Positions 50,784 to 57,990 of a stretch of 57,990 nucleotides of DNA are shown in pieces. This stretch comes from an uncultured Prevotellaceae bacterium. GTDB lineage: Bacteria; Bacteroidota; Bacteroidia; Bacteroidales; Bacteroidaceae. Every line of letters begins with the position of its first letter. The first letter of the stretch is position 1. The notes under the pieces are model-generated. The model was not told the origin of the DNA. It did not search any database and saw only the letters and a list, made by a program, of their open reading frames with translations. The DNA lies in the NCBI GenBank assembly GCA_902792685.1, contig CADBAP010000006.1, forward strand, positions 1-57,990, given 5' to 3'. Both the position numbers and the translations under genes were made by a program.

Positions 50784-53700
50784 TTAATAATCTCTTTGGA
50801 TGTTTGCAATCTTTTCTTGAAGTTTCTTATTCTGCTCCTCTTGCAGCACGCGCTTGTACTCGATAGGAACTACTTGGATGAAGTCCTGAACATAGCGCTG
50901 CCAGTCGTCGAGCATTCGGCCTGCCAGAGCTGAGCCTGTGTGCAGGTAGTGCTGACGGATGAGTTCGAGCAGTTCCTTGCGAGAGACAGAGTCCTCAACC
51001 AGCGACAACTCTACCATATCCATATTACAGAAGTAGTCGAAAGTATGGTCGGGGTCATAGACGTATGCCACACCACCAGACATACCAGCAGCGAAGTTAC
51101 GTCCCGTCTTGCCCAGTACAACCACACGTCCGCCAGTCATATACTCGCAGCAGTGGTCGCCGGCACCCTCGATAACAGCGATGGCACCTGAGTTGCGCAC
51201 ACCAAAGCGCTCGCCCACCTTACCATTGATATAGAGTTCGCCAGAGGTGGCACCATAGAGGCCGGTGTTACCAGCGATGATGTTGTCCTCGGCATGGAAA
51301 TCCTCACCACTTCGGGCTGGAGGCAGAATCGAGATGCGACCGCCTGAGAGACCCTTTCCGAAGTAGTCGTTACACTCACCCTCGAGCTTCAGGTTGATGC
51401 CACGAACGGCGAAAGCACCGAAGCTCTGTCCGGCTGAGCCTTTGAACTTGATGTTGATGGTATTATCGGGCAGACCAGCCTCGCCATATCGCTTGGCGAT
51501 GACGCCAGAGAGCATGGTGGTAACGGCACGGTCTGTGTTCTTGATGGCGTAGTCGAGTGTTACCTCCTCGCCACTATTGATAGCCTTCTCGGCAGCCTTG
51601 ATAATCTCCTCGTCCTTCACGCCGCTGACCTTAGTAAAGGCACCGCGATCCCAATAGAGAGCCTTTTCTGTCTCAGGCTTGTGGAGAAGTCGACTGAAGT
51701 CAATGGTGTGCCATTTCTCGGCGGCAGCACTCCCCTCGCCATTCGGAGAGGGGCTGGGGATGAGGCTCTCAATCAGCTCCGTGTGACCGATAATCTCCTT
51801 CAGGCTGTGAACGCCAATCTCGCTGAGGTATTCGCGTACCTGCTCGGCCAGGAAGGTGAAGAAGTTCACCACGTATTCCGAACGACCTTCAAAGTGCTTA
51901 CGCAACTCTGGGTTCTGGGTGGCCACACCCATCGGACAGGTATTGGTATTACACTTACGCATCATCACACAACCCAGCACAATCAGAGGCAGCGTACCAA
52001 ACGAGAACTCATCGGCGCCCAACATCGCCATGATGATGACGTCTTTGGCAGTCTTCAGCTGACCATCGGTCTGTAATCGCACCTGATTACGCAGGCCGTT
52101 GATCACCAGCGTCTGCTGCGTCTCAGCCAAACCAATCTCAGGTGAGATACCAGCGAAGCGCATAGAGCTTGCGGGCGAAGCACCCGTACCACCCTCGGCA
52201 CCAGAGATAACGATGAGGTCGGCCTTGGCCTTAGCCACACCAGCGGCAATGGTTCCCACGCCACTCTCGGCAACGAGCTTCACGCTGACGGCAGCTATCG
52301 GGTTGATATTCTTCAGGTCGAAGATGAGCTGAGCCAGGTCCTCAATCGAGTAGATATCGTGATGAGGTGGCGGCGAGATGAGCGAGATGCCAGGAATAGC
52401 ATTACGTGTCTTGGCGATAATCTCGTTGACTTTGAATCCGGGCAACTGTCCGCCCTCACCAGGCTTAGCACCCTGTGCCACCTTAATTTGTATTTCTTCG
52501 GCATTCACTAAATATTCGGCTGTCACGCCAAAGCGTCCACTGGCAATCTGCTTAGTCTTACTTGAAAGGCTCACGCCATCCACCTCTGAGTGATAGCGGG
52601 CGTTGTCTTCACCACCCTCACCAGTATTACTGCGTGCACCCAGTTTGTTCATGGCGAGTGCCAGTGCCTCGTGGGCCTCGATGCTCAGGGCGCCAAAGCT
52701 CATGGCACCTGTTACGAAGTGCTTCACGATGCTCTCTACAGGCTCTACCTCATCGATAGGAATGGGAGACCCACCCCCTTGCCCCTCCCTATTATGGAGG
52801 GGAGTAGAAACTTTCTTAAATGTAAGGAAATCACGAAGGAAGATAGGAGAGTCTTTCTCGTCCACTAACTTAGCCCACTCTTTGAATTTTTCATACGAGC
52901 CTGTACGGCAAGCAATTTGCAATTTAGCAATCGTCTCTGGGTTCCATGCATGCTTAATGCCGTCCTTGCGCCAAGCGAACTGTCCGTTATTTGGTAGATT
53001 GGTTGTTTGGTCGTTTGGTCGTTTAGGAATATTACCTATTGCTGTTTGTGACATCTCCAAACGATTAAACGACGAATTACCTAAACGACTAAGGGTAATG
53101 GCATCACGGGCAATCTCCTTCAAACCAATACCACCGATGGTGCTCACCTCAGTACCGAAGTATCTTCTCAGTAAGTCTTCGCTCAGTCCGATGCTCTCGA
53201 AAATCTTGGCTCCACGATACGAGCGGATGGTCGAGATACCCATCTTACTCATAATCTTCTTCAAGCCTTTATCCACAGCCTTGATGTAGTTTTTCTCGGC
53301 TGTAGCATACTCCTCCTGAATCTTGTGCCGCTTCACAAGGTCGTCGAGGATGGCGAACGTCATATATGGGCAAAGTGCGCTGGCACCATAACCCAGCAAC
53401 AGGGCTGCATGCATCACCTCGCGAATCTCACCGCTCTCAACAATCAGAGCCGTCTGTACACGCTTACCCACAGAAATCAGGTAGTGGTGAACAGCTGAGA
53501 CGGCAAGAAGAGAAGGGATGAAAGCCCACCCCTGACCCTCCCCAAGGGAGGGGTCTTCGTTTACCTTGTCAGTAAGAATGATGTAGTTATACCCATCATC
53601 TACCGCCTGTTCTGCATCCTTACAAAGTTTATCCAAAGCTGTTCGCAAATTTTCACCAGCCTGATTCCAGTCAGGCTCCCCTCCCTTGGGGAGGGGCTGG

Positions 53701-55532
53701 GGGTGGGCTAATGACAATTTTATTGTCTTGAAGCCCTTATAGCGGATGTTACATAATATATCAAGTTGTGTGTTGGTCAATACCGGTTGCGGAAGGCGTA
53801 CCATCTTACAGTTCGATGCATCAGGCGTCAGGATGTTGGTGCCTACGGCTCCGATGTACTCCGTTAAACTCATCACCAGCTCCTCACGGATGGGGTCGAT
53901 AGCAGGATTCGTCACTTGCGCAAACTGCTGACGGAAGTAATTGAACAGAATCTGAGGACGGTCACTGATAACTGCCAGCGGCGTGTCGTTACCCATCGCA
54001 GCGACAGGTTCCTGACCGGCTGTTGCCATCGGGATGATGGTCTTGTCGATATCTTCCTGACCAAAGCCGAAGGTCACGAGTTTCTGCTCTAAGTCACTGA
54101 CGCTATTCTCCACGTGGCGACCACTCTTCAATTTCTCCAGCTGCACGCGGTTCTCGTTCAACCACTCGCGATAAGGATGTGCTTTCGCCAACTGCTCCTT
54201 GATCTCGCCATCGTAGTAGATCTTACCCTCCTGAGTGTCAATCAGCAGAATCTTACCTGGCTGCAGACGACCCTTGCTGACGACGTCGCCTGGTTCAAAA
54301 TCCATCACGCCAACCTCCGATGCAACCACCATCATACCCTGCTTGGTAATGGTATAGCGACTTGGGCGTAATCCATTTCTGTCGAGCATACCACCCGCAT
54401 AGCGACCATCGCTAAACAGCAGCGCAGCAGGTCCGTCCCAAGGCTCCATCAGGATGGAATGATACTCGTAGAAGGCCTTCAGGTCCTCACTGATGGGGTT
54501 CTTGTCGTTGAAACTCTCAGGCACCAAGATAGCCATCGCCTGTGGCAATGAAAGTCCACTCAACATCAGAAACTCGAATACGTTATCAAGGCTGGCTGAG
54601 TCACTCATACCCTCCTGTACAATGGGGCGCAGGTCTTTAATATCACCTAAGGCCTCACTGTTCAGCACGCTTTCGCGAGCCTTCATCCATCCGCGGTTAC
54701 CACGAATGGTGTTAATCTCGCCGTTGTGGGCTAACAAGCGGAAGGGCTGGGCCAATGACCACGTGGGAAATGTGTTTGTGCTGAAACGTGAGTGCACCAG
54801 CGCCAGTCCGCTTGTAAAGTAATCATTGCTCAAATCAGGGAAGTAGCGTCTGAGCTGTCCGCTCGTCAACATTCCCTTATAAACAATATTTTTAGTACTG
54901 AGTGAACAGATATAAAAAGACTTTTCCCTCTGTGCCACCCGGTTTTCGATTCTCTTCCTTATAATATATAGTTTACGGTCTAACTCCGATACATTGCTGT
55001 GAAAGACATCTCTCCCCTCTCCCTTTGGAGAAGGGTCGGGGGTGAGGCTTCCTGTTATAAAGATCTGCTTGATATCAGGTTCTACCTCGCGAGCTGCCGC
55101 ACCCAGCACTTCCGGATTAGTCGGCACAGTGCGCAGGTGCATCAGGGTCAAGCCCTCACGCTCTATCTCCTCGATCATCACAGAGAGAATATCCTGCTGC
55201 GCCTTCTCGTCTTTAGGCAGGAATACCAATCCCGTACCATACTTTCCTTTCTCAGGCACAGGAATACCCTGCAACAGGATAAACTCGTGCGGAATCTGTA
55301 CCATAATACCGGCACCGTCACCAGTCTTATCGCGCGTCTCAGCGCCGCGATGCTCCATGTTTTCCAGCACCTTCAGTGCATTGTCCACCAGATCATGACT
55401 CTTTCCGCCGTGGATGTTTACGACCATTCCCACACCGCAAGCATCATGCTCGTAGTCACTCTGGTAAAGACCTTTGTTCTCAGTTCTCTGATCCATCTGC
55501 ATTCGTAATGGTTGAAGTTTGCAACTTGTCAT
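50784..55532 (-). CDS. gltB: Glutamate synthase, large (alpha) subunit
   Basis: 1582 residues, about 80 more than usual. The Ntn glutaminase domain starts at Cys32 (HDACGVGMVVNIHGG) after a propeptide; Met13 is a possible start. The central and FMN domains (FGVTAEYLVNAEEIQIKVAQ, PPPHHDIYSIEDLAQ, GGTGASPASS), the 3Fe-4S motif (CVMMRKCNTNTCPMG) and the C-terminal beta-helix (GGRVVVLGKTGRNFAAGMSG) are all present. Six in-frame repeat-derived inserts interrupt it: near residues 167 (SLTPDPSPKGEGRD), 614 (AHPQPLPKGGEPD), 665 (EDPSLGEGQG), 815-845 (PKRPNDQTTNLPNNG, family B), 905-920 (STPLHNREGQGGGSP) and 1258 (IPSPSPNGEGSAA). Confidence 0.96.
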   Translation of the reverse strand: MTSCKLQPLRMQMDQRTENKGLYQSDYEHDACGVGMVVNIHGGKSHDLVDNALKVLENMEHRGAETRDKTGDGAGIMVQIPHEFILLQGIPVPEKGKYGTGLVFLPKDEKAQQDILSVMIEEIEREGLTLMHLRTVPTNPEVLGAAAREVEPDIKQIFITGSLTPDPSPKGEGRDVFHSNVSELDRKLYIIRKRIENRVAQREKSFYICSLSTKNIVYKGMLTSGQLRRYFPDLSNDYFTSGLALVHSRFSTNTFPTWSLAQPFRLLAHNGEINTIRGNRGWMKARESVLNSEALGDIKDLRPIVQEGMSDSASLDNVFEFLMLSGLSLPQAMAILVPESFNDKNPISEDLKAFYEYHSILMEPWDGPAALLFSDGRYAGGMLDRNGLRPSRYTITKQGMMVVASEVGVMDFEPGDVVSKGRLQPGKILLIDTQEGKIYYDGEIKEQLAKAHPYREWLNENRVQLEKLKSGRHVENSVSDLEQKLVTFGFGQEDIDKTIIPMATAGQEPVAAMGNDTPLAVISDRPQILFNYFRQQFAQVTNPAIDPIREELVMSLTEYIGAVGTNILTPDASNCKMVRLPQPVLTNTQLDILCNIRYKGFKTIKLSLAHPQPLPKGGEPDWNQAGENLRTALDKLCKDAEQAVDDGYNYIILTDKVNEDPSLGEGQGWAFIPSLLAVSAVHHYLISVGKRVQTALIVESGEIREVMHAALLLGYGASALCPYMTFAILDDLVKRHKIQEEYATAEKNYIKAVDKGLKKIMSKMGISTIRSYRGAKIFESIGLSEDLLRRYFGTEVSTIGGIGLKEIARDAITLSRLGNSSFNRLEMSQTAIGNIPKRPNDQTTNLPNNGQFAWRKDGIKHAWNPETIAKLQIACRTGSYEKFKEWAKLVDEKDSPIFLRDFLTFKKVSTPLHNREGQGGGSPIPIDEVEPVESIVKHFVTGAMSFGALSIEAHEALALAMNKLGARSNTGEGGEDNARYHSEVDGVSLSSKTKQIASGRFGVTAEYLVNAEEIQIKVAQGAKPGEGGQLPGFKVNEIIAKTRNAIPGISLISPPPHHDIYSIEDLAQLIFDLKNINPIAAVSVKLVAESGVGTIAAGVAKAKADLIVISGAEGGTGASPASSMRFAGISPEIGLAETQQTLVINGLRNQVRLQTDGQLKTAKDVIIMAMLGADEFSFGTLPLIVLGCVMMRKCNTNTCPMGVATQNPELRKHFEGRSEYVVNFFTFLAEQVREYLSEIGVHSLKEIIGHTELIESLIPSPSPNGEGSAAAEKWHTIDFSRLLHKPETEKALYWDRGAFTKVSGVKDEEIIKAAEKAINSGEEVTLDYAIKNTDRAVTTMLSGVIAKRYGEAGLPDNTINIKFKGSAGQSFGAFAVRGINLKLEGECNDYFGKGLSGGRISILPPARSGEDFHAEDNIIAGNTGLYGATSGELYINGKVGERFGVRNSGAIAVIEGAGDHCCEYMTGGRVVVLGKTGRNFAAGMSGGVAYVYDPDHTFDYFCNMDMVELSLVEDSVSRKELLELIRQHYLHTGSALAGRMLDDWQRYVQDFIQVVPIEYKRVLQEEQNKKLQEKIANIQRDY

Positions 55533-55573
55533 ATTATCCTTACTTTTACTTACGTTTTGCCAAAATTCCGCTG

Positions 55574-55604
55574 CAAAGGTAATACAAAACGTTACTATTG
55601 CAAA
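55574..55604 (-). promoter_or_regulatory. gltB promoter
   Basis: Minus-strand TTTG (55604-55601), 19-bp spacer, TACCTTTG (55581-55574). Perfect fit to the Bacteroidetes consensus, about 40 bp before the gltB start. Confidence 0.75.
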
Positions 55605-55851
55605 ACAAATTCTTTCTTTTTTACTCTAAAATTTTAACTGAATTGACATTTTGTACGAAAGCAGTTGCATTTCTTGTCATTTTGAAAGCTATCAGCCCCT
55701 CCTCCACCACCGACGCTTTACACTTTGCTATTTTTGCCCAAAAACAAGCGAATTGTGCGCGTAAACAATCATTATTTTTTCCGCTCTAACACTTTGTAAC
55801 AGAATGGCAAGTTTAAAAAACAAAAAGTTAGCAAATAGAAAGCGAAACAAC

Positions 55852-55943
55852 TGTAAAGCTTTACAAAAAGAAACTATGGTGCATTTTCTACAATCAAAAA
55901 GCTGCAAATATGCAAATCATCATATCATTCTGTCGTACCTTTG
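55852..55943 (+). promoter_or_regulatory. P-II/amtB promoter box and upstream palindrome
   Basis: TACCTTTG at 55936-55943, preceded by CG. A perfect 14-bp palindrome TGTAAAGCTTTACA (55852-55865) lies about 70 bp upstream. It is a candidate operator for nitrogen control. The rest of the 55605-55851 space is AT-rich and seems empty. Confidence 0.45.
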
Positions 55944-56014
55944 CAGCGTCAATTGGCACGTTATAGTCCGATAGAGGACAAAGTATTAATAATAAGGTAA
56001 AAGGAACAAAGCGT

Positions 56015-56362
56015 ATGAAAAGGATTGAAGCAATTATCCGTAAGACGAAGTTCGAGGATGTGAAGGAGGCGCTGTTACAGTCAGACATTGACTGGTTTGA
56101 GTACCATAATGTTCACGGTATAGGACAGAGCCGTGAAGAAAGAATCTACCGCGGTGTACAGTACTCCACAGACGTCATTGAACGCGTGGCACTGGCCATT
56201 ATATGCCGCGATCCACTGGTGGAGCCTACCGTGAAGGTCATTCTTGAAGTGGCACATACGGGTGAAGTCGGTGACGGTCGCATCTTCGTGAGCGACGTGA
56301 TTGACACCTGGAGTATCCGCACAGGAGAACACGGTGACACAGTTCTTAAGGATAAAAAGTAA
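56015..56362 (+). CDS. P-II nitrogen regulatory protein
   Basis: 115 residues: MKRIEAIIRKTKFEDVKEAL, the T-loop (GIGQSREERIYRGVQYSTDV) with a Tyr in the usual place, then VEPTVKVILEVAHTGEVGDGRIFVSDV for ATP and 2-oxoglutarate binding. It should block AmtB when nitrogen is ample. It lies 23 bp before amtB, the glnK-amtB order. The T-loop is shorter in basic residues than enteric GlnK. Confidence 0.93.
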   Translation: MKRIEAIIRKTKFEDVKEALLQSDIDWFEYHNVHGIGQSREERIYRGVQYSTDVIERVALAIICRDPLVEPTVKVILEVAHTGEVGDGRIFVSDVIDTWSIRTGEHGDTVLKDKK

Positions 56363-56385
56363 ATTAAAAAAAGGAGAAACAAATT

Positions 56386-57633
56386 ATGGATAACTTATCA
56401 CTCGATACTGTATGGATGCTTTTGGCAGCCATGTTGGTTTTCTGGATGCAGCCCGGTTTCGCCTTGTGTGAGGCAGGATTCACACGCGGCAAGAACACAG
56501 CAAATATTCTGATGAAGAACTTTGTCGATTTCATGTTCGGCTCACTCTTGTTCTTCTTCCTCGGCTTCGGCTTTATGTTTGGAAGCGAGGGTGCAGGTTT
56601 CATCGGTGCACCCAACTGGGGCGACCTGAGTTTTTACAAAGGCGAATTACCCGTAGAGGGTTTCCTGATTTTCGAGACGGTATTCTGTGCCACTTCTGCG
56701 ACGATTGTCAGCGGTGCAATGGCCGAGCGTACAAAGTTCTCAATGTATCTTATATATAGTGCTGTCATCTCATTGTTCATCTATCCCATCGAGGGCCATT
56801 GGACATGGGGCGGAGGCTGGCTCTGCAATGATGCTGCCGACAGCTTTATGATGACAACCTTCGGTGATGTGTTCCACGACTTTGCCGGTTCTGCAATCGT
56901 GCATAGTGTAGGCGGTGTTCTGGCACTGATTGGTGCGATGGCATTGGGACCGCGTCTGGGTAAATACGGCAAGGACGGAAAGAGTCGTGCTATTCCCGGT
57001 CACAACCTGACGATGGCGGCACTGGGTGTGTTCATTCTCTGGCTCGGATGGTTCGGTTTCAACCCAGGTTCTCAGCTCGCTGCCAGTGGCGAAGTAAACC
57101 GTGTGGCAATCTCTCACGTCTTCCTGACCACCAACCTCGCAGCAGCTGCGGGCGGTGTAGCCACGATGTTCATCACATGGCTGAAATACGGCAAGCCTTC
57201 TCTCTCATTGACACTGAACGGTGTGCTGGCTGGTCTTGTGGGTATCACTGCCGGATGTGATCTCGTATCACCTGTCGGAGCAATCATCATCGGTCTTGTA
57301 TGCGGTACTGTATTGGTTTATGCCATCGAGTTCATTGACCACAAGCTGCACATCGACGATCCAGTAGGTGCTTCTTCTGTACATGGAGTATGTGGTATCT
57401 TGGGTACCCTGATGACGGGTCTGCTGTCCACAACCAATGGTGCGTTCTATGGTTTCGGCTGGGGATTCTTCGGTGCAGAATGCTTCGGTATCCTCGTGAT
57501 CGACCTCTGGGCTGCTGCCTGCGGATTCGCACTGTTCTATGGCATCAAGAAACTGCATGGTCTGCGCGTTGACAAACGCATAGAGGAAGAAGGACTTGAT
57601 ATCTACGAACACGGAGAAGCATGCTATAACTAA
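56386..57633 (+). CDS. amtB: Ammonium transporter
   Basis: 415 residues with eleven hydrophobic segments. Family motifs: WMLLAAMLVFWMQPGFALCE, TRGKNTANILMKNFVDF, the pore region FCATSATIVSGAMAERT, DFAGSAIVHSVGGVLALIGA with a pore His, and DDPVGASSVHGVCGILGTLM with the second His. It moves ammonia across the inner membrane under P-II control. A CACTCCC / GGGGAGTG inverted pair (57641-57672) follows as a possible terminator. Confidence 0.95.
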   Translation: MDNLSLDTVWMLLAAMLVFWMQPGFALCEAGFTRGKNTANILMKNFVDFMFGSLLFFFLGFGFMFGSEGAGFIGAPNWGDLSFYKGELPVEGFLIFETVFCATSATIVSGAMAERTKFSMYLIYSAVISLFIYPIEGHWTWGGGWLCNDAADSFMMTTFGDVFHDFAGSAIVHSVGGVLALIGAMALGPRLGKYGKDGKSRAIPGHNLTMAALGVFILWLGWFGFNPGSQLAASGEVNRVAISHVFLTTNLAAAAGGVATMFITWLKYGKPSLSLTLNGVLAGLVGITAGCDLVSPVGAIIIGLVCGTVLVYAIEFIDHKLHIDDPVGASSVHGVCGILGTLMTGLLSTTNGAFYGFGWGFFGAECFGILVIDLWAAACGFALFYGIKKLHGLRVDKRIEEEGLDIYEHGEACYN

Positions 57634-57715
57634 GAGAGCCACTCCCAACTCCTCCCAGTGAGGATGGGGAGTGATTCGTAAGAAAACATGTAAAAACTGA
57701 ATAAACGACATGATT

Positions 57716-57990
57716 ATGAAGAAAATATATATAATAAGTGCATTTATCGCTGCGATTTTACCTGTAACGGCACAAGAAACGACTCCCCTCCCTTCACGGG
57801 AGGGGTCGGAGGTGGATCCTAAAATTGAGACGACAATTAGTGCTGACATCGTCAGCCAGTATATATGGCGCGGACAGGATCTTGGTAGTGTATCACTGCA
57901 GCCGACACTGGGTATAGAATATAAGGGTCTGTCGCTCACAGGCTGGGGCAATGTGGGAATCTCCAACTCTGATGATGCGAAGGAATTCGA
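57716..57990 (+). CDS. Outer-membrane protein (TorF/porin-like), cut by window end
   Basis: 91 residues seen. Signal peptide MKKIYIISAFIAAILPVTAQ, then beta-strand segments TTISADIVSQYIWRGQDLGS and VSLQPTLGIEYKGLSLTGWG, typical of TorF-like porins. Between them, residues about 21-33 (ETTPLPSREGSEVDP) are encoded by a family A palindromic repeat (nt 57781-57818), right after the signal cleavage site. The gene follows amtB in the same direction, so it may carry a nitrogen source across the outer membrane (inference). Confidence 0.75.
   Translation, partial: MKKIYIISAFIAAILPVTAQETTPLPSREGSEVDPKIETTISADIVSQYIWRGQDLGSVSLQPTLGIEYKGLSLTGWGNVGISNSDDAKEF

Overview
This is a chromosomal segment of a Bacteroidales bacterium, most likely Prevotella or a close relative. 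The evidence is the Bacteroidetes promoter signature (TTTG-N19-21-TAnnTTTG, seen many times), the lack of Shine-Dalgarno sequences, type III glutamine synthetase, LL-diaminopimelate aminotransferase, a BspA-type leucine-rich repeat protein, a C10 (streptopain-like) protease with a sorting-type C-terminal tail, and an ilvDBN-thioesterase-ilvC operon. No rRNA, tRNA or CRISPR array was seen.

Layout. 1-6.6 kb: small secreted proteins on the minus strand (a frameshifted gene, an EF-hand/leucine-rich protein, two secreted CxxCxG zinc-ribbon proteins), a secreted bleomycin-hydrolase-like peptidase, a 22-bp tandem palindrome array and an LD-carboxypeptidase lipoprotein. 6.8-10.5 kb: recJ and recQ, overlapping. 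10.6-17 kb: branched-chain amino acid operon ilvD-ilvB-ilvN-acyl-ACP thioesterase-ilvC, the last gene with its own promoter. 17.2-24.4 kb: an OmpA-family protein, a four-subunit 2-oxoacid:ferredoxin oxidoreductase with a TPR protein, folD, a DUF559 endonuclease-like gene and ffh.

24.4-29.9 kb is the most unusual part. A gene-free kilobase carries large inverted repeats and twin palindromes. It is followed by a roughly 340-nt structured RNA with its own promoter and terminator. Then comes an apparent peptide-maturation operon: a Tat-signal precursor whose core is 14 consecutive CXXX units, a radical SAM/SPASM enzyme, a SPASM-like protein without the radical SAM cysteines, a 93-residue companion, and tatA-tatC. 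The simplest reading is that a Cys-rich peptide is cross-linked in the cytoplasm and exported in folded form by the adjacent Tat translocase.

30-44.6 kb: a HigBA-type toxin-antitoxin pair, then mostly secreted proteins (BspA-like LRR, endonuclease/phosphatase-family enzyme, GH53 galactanase, SGNH hydrolase, acid phosphatase, TonB-like protein, C10 protease), a membrane Ser/Thr kinase, and a gene graveyard at 36.0-36.9 kb with at least five broken gene pieces. 44.7-58 kb: a nitrogen cluster (glutamine synthetase III, dapL, dapF, gltD, gltB, then divergently a P-II gene, amtB and a partial outer-membrane protein).

A theme of the whole window is that GC-rich palindromic intergenic repeats also lie inside coding sequences, always in frame: ilvN, ilvB, folD, recQ, an acetyltransferase, dapF (three), gltB (five plus one of a second family) and the last outer-membrane gene. 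They add runs such as STPLHNREGQGGGS to otherwise conserved enzymes.
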